Shown here piece after piece: positions 25,104-33,098 of a stretch of DNA of 62,791 bases; position 1 is the first letter of the stretch, and every line of letters begins with the position of its first letter. The translations under genes and the position numbers were made by a program. The stretch is taken from contig DKUR01000003.1 in assembly GCA_002490775.1 (NCBI GenBank), forward strand, positions 1-62,791, read 5' to 3'. Source of the DNA: Lachnospiraceae bacterium UBA7199. GTDB taxonomy: Bacteria; Bacillota; Clostridia; Lachnospirales; Lachnospiraceae. The notes below the pieces were generated by a model. It had not been told where the DNA came from, did no database searches, and worked only from the letters and a program-made list of their open reading frames with translations.

Positions 25104-26429
25104 ATGAGCGATAAAAAACAAAAGGGACATGTGATCAGGCTTGTCCATAAAGACAGCATAGCTATGGAACTGGCCATTGAACCGGGAGATAAGCTGCTTG
25201 CAATTAATAATGAGATAATAGATGATATTTTTGACTATCAGTATTATGTGGAAAATGAATATATAGAGGTGCTGATTGAAAAACCGGATGGTGAGCAGTG
25301 GCTTTTAGAGGTTGATAAAGAAGAGGATGAGGACTTAGGGATCGAATTTGAAAATGGTCTTATGGATGAATACCGCTCCTGTCATAATAAATGTATTTTC
25401 TGTTTTATTGATCAGATGCCTAAGGGAATGAGGGAAACCCTTTATTTTAAAGATGACGATTCCAGGCTTTCTTTTTTGCAGGGGAATTATGTGACGCTTA
25501 CCAATATGTCGGACCATGATATCGACAGGATTATAAAATATAATCTTTCTCCTATTAATATTTCTTTTCAGACCATGAATCCGGATCTGCGGTGCAAAAT
25601 GCTGAATAACCGTTTTGCAGGAGAAGCATTAAAGAAGGCGGACAAGCTGTATGAAGCTGGAATTTCTATGAACGGTCAGATTGTTTTGTGCAAAGGGGTA
25701 AATGATGGAAAGGAGCTGGAGTATAGCATTAGAAGACTGATGCAGTATATTCCTGTGTTGGAAAGCGTTTCCGTTGTGCCGGTGGGGCTGTCTAAGTATA
25801 GAGAGGGCTTATATCCTTTAGAGCCTTTTAATAAAGAGGATGCGAAAGAAGTTCTTGAAATGATTCATCAATTTCAAAAAGAAATTTACAATGACTATGG
25901 TACCCATTTTATTCATGCAAGCGATGAATGGTATATTCTGGCGGGAGATGAAATTCCAGAGGAAGAAAATTATGACGGATATTTACAATTGGAAAACGGT
26001 GTGGGAATGATAAGGCTTCTGCTAAACGAATTTCAGGATGCGTTGGGCAGAACAACGAAAAGAGTCGTTGCTCATGAAATTTCCTTGGTAACAGGCAGGC
26101 TTGCATACCCCTATATTCAGCAGATGGCGGAAGAAATGATGAAACGATTTTCTGGTCTATGTATCCGGGTATATCAGATTACAAATTATTTTTTTGGAGA
26201 AATGATAACCGTAACAGGGCTGCTTACCGGGCAGGATATTATTTCACAGCTTAAGGATAAAAGGCTTGGGGAGCGCCTTTTGCTCCCTCAAAACACATTA
26301 AGAAGTGGAGAAACAGTTTTTCTGGATGATGTAACAGTCAGTGATGTGGAAAAGGCTTTACAAGTAAAAGTAGATATTGTAAAATCAAGCGGATATGACT
26401 TTGTAAATGCCATATTAGGAGAGGAATAA
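25104..26429 (+). CDS. DUF512 protein: PDZ-like domain plus radical-SAM-like Cys motif
   Basis: 441 residues. The N-terminal 80 residues look PDZ-like (SIAMELAIEPGDKLLAINNE). A CxxxCxxC cluster, CHNKCIFCF near residue 95, followed by a TIM-barrel-like region, suggests a radical-SAM-related iron-sulfur protein. The C-terminal DUF512 region follows (about 250-441). The substrate and reaction are unknown. The ATG at 25104 is set by AAAGGAG; an upstream in-frame ATG at 25047 lies inside the promoter and is rejected. It precedes der by 4 bp, a frequent neighbour in clostridia. Confidence 0.85.
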   Translation: MSDKKQKGHVIRLVHKDSIAMELAIEPGDKLLAINNEIIDDIFDYQYYVENEYIEVLIEKPDGEQWLLEVDKEEDEDLGIEFENGLMDEYRSCHNKCIFCFIDQMPKGMRETLYFKDDDSRLSFLQGNYVTLTNMSDHDIDRIIKYNLSPINISFQTMNPDLRCKMLNNRFAGEALKKADKLYEAGISMNGQIVLCKGVNDGKELEYSIRRLMQYIPVLESVSVVPVGLSKYREGLYPLEPFNKEDAKEVLEMIHQFQKEIYNDYGTHFIHASDEWYILAGDEIPEEENYDGYLQLENGVGMIRLLLNEFQDALGRTTKRVVAHEISLVTGRLAYPYIQQMAEEMMKRFSGLCIRVYQITNYFFGEMITVTGLLTGQDIISQLKDKRLGERLLLPQNTLRSGETVFLDDVTVSDVEKALQVKVDIVKSSGYDFVNAILGEE

Positions 26430-26433
26430 TGAA

Positions 26434-27768
26434 ATGAGTAAAAGCAGGAAGCCGATTGTTGCAGTGGTAGGAAGACCAAACGTAGGTAAGTCAACTTTAT
26501 TTAATGCATTGGCAGGGCAAAAAATATCCATTGTAAAGGATACGCCGGGAATTACCAGAGACCGCATTTATGCAGATGTCACATGGCTTGACAGGGCATT
26601 TACCCTGATCGATACCGGCGGAATTGAGCCGGACAGCAGGGATGTGATTTTATCGCAAATGCGCGAACAGGCACAGATTGCCATTGACACGGCAGATGTG
26701 ATTCTTTTTATGGTAGATGTAAAGCAGGGAATGGTGGACGCAGATTCGAAGGTTGCGGATATGCTGCGGCGTTCACATAAACCAGTAGTGCTGGTGGTCA
26801 ATAAAGTGGACAACTTTGAAAAATATATGGCTGATACTTATGAATTTTATAATCTTGGAATTGGAGAGCCGCATCCTATTTCTGCATCCAATCAATTGGG
26901 CATAGGAGATATGCTGGATGAAGTGATCAGTCATTTTGGAGAAGCTGGTGAGGAAGAGGAAGAGGATGACAGAGTAAAGGTAGCCATCGTTGGAAAACCT
27001 AATGTAGGCAAATCTTCCCTGATCAATAAGCTGATTGGAGAAAACAGGTTAATTGTTTCCGATATTGCAGGTACCACAAGAGATGCCGTTGACACGCCGG
27101 TTACACGTAATGGTAAGGAATATGTTTTCATTGACACAGCCGGACTACGCCGCAAAAATAAAATCAAGGAAGAGTTAGAACGCTATATGATTGTCCGGAC
27201 AGTAAGCGCTGTTGAAAGAGCGGATATTGTTATCCTGCTAATTGATGCCGTAGAAGGTGTCACCGAACAGGATGCTAAGATAGCCGGGATTGCCCATGAA
27301 AGAGGTAAGGCAGTCATTATAGCTGTTAACAAATGGGATGTAATTGAAAAGGATAATAAAACGGTCAATAAATATACCGCCCGGATCAGGGAAGTTTTAT
27401 CTTACATGCCCTACGCAGAGATCACATTTATTTCGGCAGTGACAGGACAGAGACTGCCCAAGCTGTATGATTTAATTGATATGGTAAGCGAAAATCATGC
27501 ATTGCGGATTTCCACAGGGGTGCTGAATGAGATCATGAGTGAGGCTGTAGCCCTCCAACAACCGCCTTCTGATAAAGGAAAGCGTTTAAAACTGTTTTAT
27601 ATTACCCAGGCTGGTGTAAAGCCTCCAACTTTTGTTATTTTTGTAAATGATAAAGAATTAATGCATTTTTCTTATACCAGATATATTGAAAATAAAATCA
27701 GAGAGGCTTTTGGCTTTAAAGGGACGCCTTTAAAGTTTATTATCAGGGAAAGAAAGGAAAATAAATAA
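26434..27768 (+). CDS. der: Ribosome biogenesis GTPase Der (EngA)
   Basis: Double-GTPase essential for 50S assembly, 444 residues. The first G domain has GRPNVGKSTLFNAL near residue 12 and DTGGIEPDS. The second has GKPNVGKSSLINKL near residue 185 and DTAGLRRKNK. The C-terminal KH-like domain spans about 350-440. It is followed two bases later by plsY with a GTG start, so the two are tightly coupled. In Bacillus der is also close to gpsA and spoIVA. Confidence 0.98.
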   Translation: MSKSRKPIVAVVGRPNVGKSTLFNALAGQKISIVKDTPGITRDRIYADVTWLDRAFTLIDTGGIEPDSRDVILSQMREQAQIAIDTADVILFMVDVKQGMVDADSKVADMLRRSHKPVVLVVNKVDNFEKYMADTYEFYNLGIGEPHPISASNQLGIGDMLDEVISHFGEAGEEEEEDDRVKVAIVGKPNVGKSSLINKLIGENRLIVSDIAGTTRDAVDTPVTRNGKEYVFIDTAGLRRKNKIKEELERYMIVRTVSAVERADIVILLIDAVEGVTEQDAKIAGIAHERGKAVIIAVNKWDVIEKDNKTVNKYTARIREVLSYMPYAEITFISAVTGQRLPKLYDLIDMVSENHALRISTGVLNEIMSEAVALQQPPSDKGKRLKLFYITQAGVKPPTFVIFVNDKELMHFSYTRYIENKIREAFGFKGTPLKFIIRERKENK

Positions 27769-27769
27769 A

Positions 27770-28417
27770 GTGGAACGATTAATCTGTGTAATAATTGGCT
27801 ATGTATTCGGACTGTTTCAGACAGCATTCATTTATGGAAAGCTGCATGGAATTGATATCAGACAGCATGGCAGTGGAAATGCCGGGACCACAAATACATT
27901 AAGGGTTTTGGGAACAAAGGCAGGGCTTATTGTATTGTTGGGGGATATTTTAAAATGTATTTTTGCAATTGTGATCTGTGGGGCTATCTTTGATGCTTCT
28001 CATCCGGATGAGATCTACCTGCTTAAGCTGTATGCGGCGGCAGGCGCTATTTTAGGGCATAATTTTCCCTTTTATTTAAATTTTAAGGGCGGCAAGGGGA
28101 TTGCGGCAACTGCCGGTCTGATTTTATCTTTTCACCCTGCATTTATTCCAATGGGAGTTATTTTATTTTTTGGCGCTTTTTTTATTACCCATTATGTTTC
28201 ATTGGGATCACTTCTTGTCTATGCCGGACTTATGATTGAGATGGTAGTGGCAGGACAGATGGGGCTTTTCGGCGCCTCACAGGCGGTACTGGTTGAAATG
28301 TACATAATCACGGCACTGCTTACCATATTGGCGTACTATAAACATCGTGAAAATATAAAGCGGCTGATAAAGGGAGAAGAGCGGAAAACTTATCTCACAA
28401 AGAAAAATAAAGGTTGA
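27770..28417 (+). CDS. plsY: Glycerol-3-phosphate acyltransferase PlsY
   Basis: Membrane enzyme that transfers acyl from acyl-phosphate to glycerol 3-phosphate, the first step of phospholipid synthesis; PlsX makes the acyl-phosphate. 215 residues with about five to six hydrophobic segments. Motifs: the RQHGSGNAGTTNTLRVLG loop near residue 34 and HNFPFYLNFKGGKGIAAT near residue 98. The start is GTG, two bases after the der stop. It is grouped with gpsA, which supplies its glycerol 3-phosphate substrate. Confidence 0.97.
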   Translation: MERLICVIIGYVFGLFQTAFIYGKLHGIDIRQHGSGNAGTTNTLRVLGTKAGLIVLLGDILKCIFAIVICGAIFDASHPDEIYLLKLYAAAGAILGHNFPFYLNFKGGKGIAATAGLILSFHPAFIPMGVILFFGAFFITHYVSLGSLLVYAGLMIEMVVAGQMGLFGASQAVLVEMYIITALLTILAYYKHRENIKRLIKGEERKTYLTKKNKG

Positions 28418-28443
28418 ATAAAAATGCGTATTCAGCCTATTGG

Positions 28444-28484
28444 TTAACATAAGGATGGCTGGCAAAGCCTGGCATCCGTTGTTT
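28444..28484 (+). repeat. Full copy of the dispersed palindromic repeat (forward)
   Basis: TTAACATAAGGATGGC, TGGCAAAGCCTGGCATCC, GTTGTTT. This is the best-preserved forward copy. A second GC-rich hairpin (GCGCGT-cgca-ACGCGC, 28489-28504) follows directly and leads into gpsA. Confidence 0.88.
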
Positions 28485-28518
28485 GTACGCGCGTCGCAAC
28501 GCGCAGATGGGTATAAAG

Positions 28519-29556
28519 ATGTCAAATGTAGGAATTGTTGGAGCTGGAAGCTGGGGATGTGCACTGGCATGGCTTCTTCATAATAATGGAAATCATGTTA
28601 CCGTATGGTCTATCATGGAAGATGAAATTCAAATGCTTAAGGAAAATCATGAGCATAAGGATAAGCTTCCCGGAGTGATTCTGCCTGATGATATGGAGTT
28701 TACTACTGATATAAAGCAGGTGGCAGCAGGTAAGGATGTGCTTGTGCTGGCTGTTCCGTCGCCTTTTACCAGAAGCACGGCTGCCAAACTGGCTCCTTAC
28801 ATTAAGGATGGACAGAGAATCGTTAATGTTGCAAAGGGAATTGAAGAAACTACTTTAATGACGCTGTCGGAAATTGTTGAACAGGAGATTCCAAATGCGG
28901 TGGTTGCAGTTCTTTCCGGCCCGTCCCATGCAGAGGAGGTAGGGAAGGGAATTCCTACCACCATTGTAGTCGGTTCTAAGGACAAGGAAACTGCTGAATA
29001 TCTGCAGAACATGTTTATGAGCAAAGTGTTCCGGGTATATATCAGTTCGGACGTGCTGGGAATTGAACTGGGGGCTGCACTTAAAAATGTGGTGGCGCTG
29101 GCTGCCGGCATGGCAGATGGTCTTGGCTATGGGGATAATACAAAGGCGGCGCTGATTACCAGAGGGATTGCAGAGATTGCAAGGCTTGGCATCAGTATGG
29201 GAGGAAGGATCGAAACCTTTTACGGACTTACAGGAATCGGCGATTTGATTGTAACCTGTGCATCCATGCACTCCAGAAACCGGCGTGCAGGTATTTTGAT
29301 TGGGAAAGGGGCTTCTATGGAGGAGGCCATGAAAGAGGTAAAGATGGTAGTGGAGGGCGTTTATTCTGCCAAAGCAGGGTATGCACTGGCACAGAAATTT
29401 GGTGTAAATGTGCCGATTATTGAGCAGGTCAACAAAATATTATTTGAGAAAAAGCCAGCCAAAGAGGCAGTTGGCGAGTTAATGCTTCGGGACAAAAAGG
29501 TGGAGAATATAGATCTGAGAACATTGTATCAAAACAGCGTGGAAATCCCCTGGTAG
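28519..29556 (+). CDS. gpsA: NAD(P)-dependent glycerol-3-phosphate dehydrogenase
   Basis: Reduces dihydroxyacetone phosphate to glycerol 3-phosphate for phospholipid synthesis. 345 residues. The Rossmann motif VGIVGAGSWGCALAWLL sits at the N-terminus; the substrate-site motif is GIELGAALKNVVALAAG, with the later GLTGIGDLIVTC. The ATG at 28519 is chosen because family members begin two or three residues before the Rossmann strand; in-frame ATG 28507 and TTG 28483 lie in a hairpin and repeat. It forms the expected der-plsY-gpsA lipid and ribosome block. Confidence 0.97.
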   Translation: MSNVGIVGAGSWGCALAWLLHNNGNHVTVWSIMEDEIQMLKENHEHKDKLPGVILPDDMEFTTDIKQVAAGKDVLVLAVPSPFTRSTAAKLAPYIKDGQRIVNVAKGIEETTLMTLSEIVEQEIPNAVVAVLSGPSHAEEVGKGIPTTIVVGSKDKETAEYLQNMFMSKVFRVYISSDVLGIELGAALKNVVALAAGMADGLGYGDNTKAALITRGIAEIARLGISMGGRIETFYGLTGIGDLIVTCASMHSRNRRAGILIGKGASMEEAMKEVKMVVEGVYSAKAGYALAQKFGVNVPIIEQVNKILFEKKPAKEAVGELMLRDKKVENIDLRTLYQNSVEIPW

Positions 29557-29602
29557 GAGATAAATTTGCGAAACAAAGCAGTATGGAAAAGGAGAAGGAA
29601 AA

Positions 29603-30418
29603 ATGAGTAATCAGCAATTTAGCGGAACAAAAGAATATGTGGCTTCCGAGGAGTTGATGGCAGGTGTGAATGTGGCAATTGCGCTTCAGAAGCCGCTTTT
29701 GATCAAGGGGGAACCAGGAACAGGCAAAACTATGCTTGCAGAGGCTGTTGCCAGGTCTCTTGGAAAGAAACTGATTATATGGAATATCAAATCAACAACT
29801 AAGGCACAGGACGGCCTTTATATGTATGATACCATCCAGAGACTTTATGACGGGCAGTTTGGAGAAGAGGGCGTAGATGACATTGCTCATTATATTAAGC
29901 TGGGAAAATTGGGTGAGGCTTTTGAGTCAGAAGAGCAGGTAGTTTTATTGATTGATGAAATCGACAAGGCGGATTTGGAATTCCCCAATGATCTTCTATG
30001 GGAGCTTGACCAGATGGAATTTTATATTCATGAAACAAAGCGTACGGTCAAGGCAAAACAGCGTCCTATTGTAATCATTACATCCAATGCGGAAAAAGAA
30101 CTGCCAGATGCTTTTCTCAGAAGATGTATTTTCCATTACATTGATTTTCCAGATGAGGCGCTGATGGAAGAAATTGTAAGAACCCATTATCCTGATGTGG
30201 AGGAACATCTTTTGCAAAATGCAATGGAGGTATTTTACCGAATTCGTGATCTTCGGGATATCCGCAAAAAACCAAGTACCTCAGAACTGATCGACTGGAT
30301 TAACGCACTTCAGATCGGCGGCATCAGTGCAGACCAGATCCGGGCAAAGCTTCCTTTTATCGGGGTGGTTGTGAAAAAAGACGAGGATTTGGAAACAGTA
30401 AGGCAGAAGTTGGATTAA
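29603..30418 (+). CDS. MoxR-family AAA+ ATPase
   Basis: 271 residues with one AAA+ domain: Walker A GEPGTGKTMLAEAVA near residue 37, Walker B LLIDEIDKAD, sensor 1 IVIITSNAEKELPDAF and arginine-finger region RRCIFHYIDFPD. MoxR ATPases act as chaperones that activate protein complexes together with VWA-domain partners. The VWA gene follows 39 bp downstream, so the pair probably works together. The client is unknown. AAAAGGAGAAGG precedes the ATG. Confidence 0.92.
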   Translation: MSNQQFSGTKEYVASEELMAGVNVAIALQKPLLIKGEPGTGKTMLAEAVARSLGKKLIIWNIKSTTKAQDGLYMYDTIQRLYDGQFGEEGVDDIAHYIKLGKLGEAFESEEQVVLLIDEIDKADLEFPNDLLWELDQMEFYIHETKRTVKAKQRPIVIITSNAEKELPDAFLRRCIFHYIDFPDEALMEEIVRTHYPDVEEHLLQNAMEVFYRIRDLRDIRKKPSTSELIDWINALQIGGISADQIRAKLPFIGVVVKKDEDLETVRQKLD

Positions 30419-30457
30419 AAATAACAGAGATTGTTTGAAAGCTGCGGGGTGACAGAT

Positions 30458-31663
30458 ATGTTTTCAAATTTCTTTTATATTTGTAAGGCGAAAGGGTTAA
30501 ATATTACCTTAAGTGAGTGGCTTACCTTACAGGAAGCCTTGGATCAGGGGCTGTGCAGCAGCAGCCTTACGGAATTTTATTATATTGCCAGAATGATTCT
30601 TGTAAAAAGTGAAACCGATTTTGATAAATTTGATATGGCCTTTGAGGAGGCCTTTAAGGGCATCCAGTCTGAAAATGAAATTTCTAAAAACATGATGAAG
30701 TGGCTGGATAAATCAGAGTTGATTGATATGGTTGACGAGGAAGAACGTTACCGCATGAATGAGCAGGATGGCATACAGTTTATTGATAAGGACGAGGTGG
30801 AGGCAAAGTTTAAGGAAAGACTGCGGGATCAGGACAGTGAACATAATGGTGGGAGCTTTTGGATTGGCAGCATGGGCAAGACTGCATTCGGTAATATGGG
30901 CGGTTTTATGGGAGGAATCCGGGTTGGCGGAAAGACCGGATATCAGAGTGCGTTCCAAGTAGTTGGTGCACGTAAATACAGGGATTTCCGGGACGACAGG
31001 ATGCTGGATAATCGCCAATTTCAGCTTGCTTTCCGAAAATTGCGCCAATTTTCTTCAAGGCTGGATATTCCCAAGACAGAGCTTGATATAGACGGAACCA
31101 TTGATAAAACCTGCAACAATGGCGGATATCTTCAGATTGTTATGGACAAGCCCCGTAAAAATGCGGTAAAGCTTTTGCTTCTCATGGATTCGGGCGGTAC
31201 CATGATTCCTTTCAGCTCTCTTTTAAATGAACTTTTTCAGGCGGTGCATAAATCAAACCATTATAAGGATGTTAAAACCTATTATTTTCATAACTGTATT
31301 TATTCCAAGTTATATAAAACACCTGAATGTGAAAACGGAGACTGGATTGATACGGAATGGATGTTCCGGAATCTGGACAGCGATTATAAGGTGATTGTCG
31401 TGGGAGACGCGGCTATGGCGCCGGAAGAGTTGTATTCTACCAGTGGAAATTATAGAGGGCCAAATGGCGGGCTGGCAGGATGGGACTGGCTGCAGCTATT
31501 AAAACGCCACTATAAAAAGGTGGTCTGGCTGAATCCGAAAATGGCGCCGGGACATGCACCCTGGCGGGAAGCAGAAACAGCTATCAAGACGTTATTTCCC
31601 ATGTATAAGCTGACTGTGGACGGGCTAAATCAGGCGATGGTGAAATTAATGCTGAATAAATAA
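30458..31663 (+). CDS. VWA-domain (CoxE-like) partner of the MoxR ATPase
   Basis: 401 residues. The N-terminal half is mostly helical; a glycine-rich patch at about 140-175 (NMGGFMGGIRVGG) precedes a C-terminal von Willebrand A-like domain. The MIDAS site is degenerate, LLLMDSGGTM instead of DxSxS, as in the CoxE family. The later VVGDAAMAPEEL and LNPKMAPGHAPW segments fit that family. The start at 30458 is preferred over TTG 30431 on the basis of GGGGTGA upstream. Function is unknown. Confidence 0.85.
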   Translation: MFSNFFYICKAKGLNITLSEWLTLQEALDQGLCSSSLTEFYYIARMILVKSETDFDKFDMAFEEAFKGIQSENEISKNMMKWLDKSELIDMVDEEERYRMNEQDGIQFIDKDEVEAKFKERLRDQDSEHNGGSFWIGSMGKTAFGNMGGFMGGIRVGGKTGYQSAFQVVGARKYRDFRDDRMLDNRQFQLAFRKLRQFSSRLDIPKTELDIDGTIDKTCNNGGYLQIVMDKPRKNAVKLLLLMDSGGTMIPFSSLLNELFQAVHKSNHYKDVKTYYFHNCIYSKLYKTPECENGDWIDTEWMFRNLDSDYKVIVVGDAAMAPEELYSTSGNYRGPNGGLAGWDWLQLLKRHYKKVVWLNPKMAPGHAPWREAETAIKTLFPMYKLTVDGLNQAMVKLMLNK

Positions 31664-31680
31664 GTTAATTTTCAAAATAG

Positions 31681-31710
31681 TTGTTGAACTTTCATGAAAT
31701 TTGTTATAAA
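31681..31710 (+). promoter_or_regulatory. Possible promoter upstream of the BMP lipoprotein gene
   Basis: TTGTTG at 31681-31686, 18 bases, TATAAA at 31705-31710. A TTGAACTTT nonamer occurs at 31684 and again at 31723 and could be a binding site. The hairpin-T signal at 31741 lies between this promoter and the gene. Confidence 0.35.
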
Positions 31711-31740
31711 GTAGTAAAGTAATTGAACTTTAAAGTATGT

Positions 31741-31772
31741 AAAAAGGCAAAATAATCAGGTTTTGCCTTTTT
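31741..31772 (+). terminator. Terminator hairpin in the leader of the BMP lipoprotein gene
   Basis: AAAAAGGCAAAA at 31741-31752, an eight-base loop, TTTTGCCTTTTT at 31761-31772. It either ends the MoxR-VWA transcript or attenuates the transporter operon; the gene starts 23 bp later. Confidence 0.8.
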
Positions 31773-31795
31773 GCGTAAAATCTAAGGAGGAAAGT

Positions 31796-32980
31796 ATGAA
31801 AAAATTATTAAGTCTTTTAGCGGTATCCGCTATGGTGGTTTCCCTCTGTGCATGCAGCAATGGAGGAAGTACGCAGGAGAGCGCTGAAACAACTGAAAGC
31901 AGTTCAGATGCAGAAACAGGTACAGAGGGTGAAAGTACAGGCGTTATGCCTGCAATTGCGAAAGAAGATATTAAAGTAGGCGTTATCCACATTACAGATC
32001 CTGCAGAAGGAAGTGGATATACATATACCCATGACCTTGGTATTCAGGGAATGCAGAGTAATATTGGCCTTGATGATTCCCAGATCGTTCGTAAAAATAA
32101 TGTAAGTGACTCTGACGCAACAGCAATTGAAAATGCAATCAGAGAGTGCATTGAAGAAGGATGTAATGTGATTTTTGCTACAAGCTGGGGATTTATGGAT
32201 ACTTGTGAAGCACTTTCAGAAGAATTTCCTGATGTGATCTTTTCCCACGGAACAGGTTATAAGTGCAATGGCGTAAACTTTAACAATTATTTTGGAAGAA
32301 TTTATCAGGCAAGATACCTTGCAGGGATTGCAGCAGGCCTTAAGACAGAAAGCAATAAGCTTGGTTACGTTGCAGCTATGGGACAGGAAAATTCAGAGGT
32401 AACAGGAGGCGTGAATGCATTTGCAATGGGCGCATATTCTGTGAACCCTGACTGTGAGGTTTATGTAAAGGTAACAAATAGCTGGTTTGATCCAGAAGGT
32501 GAAACACAGGCAGCACAGGCACTTGTTGATCTTGGCTGTGATGTGATTGCACAGCATTGTGATACACCTAATCCCCAGACAGTTGCTGAACAAAATGGCG
32601 TATGGGGTGTTGGCTATAATTCAGATATGTCCAAGGATGCACCAGACGCAGTTTTAACCTCTGTTATGTGGGATTGGTCCGTATATTATACTTTTGCAGT
32701 GCAGTCTATTATTGATGGAACATGGACAGGTGAAAACTATTTTGGAGGCATGGCAGATGGTCTCGTAAATATTGCGCCTCTTTCTGACCTTTGTGCAGAT
32801 GGAACACAGGAAGCTGTTGATGCGGCAAGAGCTCAAATCATAGATGAGGGATTCAATGTATTTGACGGCGTGATTGAAACAAATGATGGAAGTACTGTTG
32901 GTGAGGAAGGTTCTACCTTAAGTGACTCTGATATTACTGGCAGCATGAACTGGTATTTCAAGAATGTAGTAGTTAAATAA
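31796..32980 (+). CDS. BMP/Med-family nucleoside-binding lipoprotein
   Basis: Substrate-binding lipoprotein of a nucleoside ABC importer, 394 residues. The type II signal peptide is MKKLLSLLAVSAMVVSLCAC with the acylated Cys at residue 20, then a Ser/Thr/Glu linker. The mature part has the BMP pattern: IKVGVIHITDPAEGSGYTYT (ends cited), AIENAIRECIEEGCNVIFA and LAGIAAGL. AAGGAGG sits before the ATG; an earlier TTG at 31763 is inside the terminator. Permease and ATPase genes follow. A nucleoside substrate is inferred from the family and the salvage genes nearby. Confidence 0.93.
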   Translation: MKKLLSLLAVSAMVVSLCACSNGGSTQESAETTESSSDAETGTEGESTGVMPAIAKEDIKVGVIHITDPAEGSGYTYTHDLGIQGMQSNIGLDDSQIVRKNNVSDSDATAIENAIRECIEEGCNVIFATSWGFMDTCEALSEEFPDVIFSHGTGYKCNGVNFNNYFGRIYQARYLAGIAAGLKTESNKLGYVAAMGQENSEVTGGVNAFAMGAYSVNPDCEVYVKVTNSWFDPEGETQAAQALVDLGCDVIAQHCDTPNPQTVAEQNGVWGVGYNSDMSKDAPDAVLTSVMWDWSVYYTFAVQSIIDGTWTGENYFGGMADGLVNIAPLSDLCADGTQEAVDAARAQIIDEGFNVFDGVIETNDGSTVGEEGSTLSDSDITGSMNWYFKNVVVK

Positions 32981-33002
32981 GTCGAAAGGCAGATTTTTAT
33001 AA

Positions 33003-33040
33003 GGGCGGCCATTTTTATGACAAATGACCGCCCGTTTTTT
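33003..33040 (+). terminator. Intrinsic terminator between the binding protein and the ATPase gene
   Basis: A 12-position stem starting GGGCGG and ending CCGCCC with one mismatch, then GTTTTTT. It probably gives the binding protein a higher mRNA level than the membrane components, as in many importers. Confidence 0.9.
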
Positions 33041-33098
33041 CTAAGTCAGCTGCAAAAAGGCTGATCTTATTACATATAGTCAGATGTGGAGATAGGGT

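Noticed and set aside
28411..28438. Hairpin AGGTTGAATA/TATTCAGCCT after plsY as a terminator
   Set aside because: The stem is good but no T tract follows, and gpsA expression probably depends on read-through from plsY.
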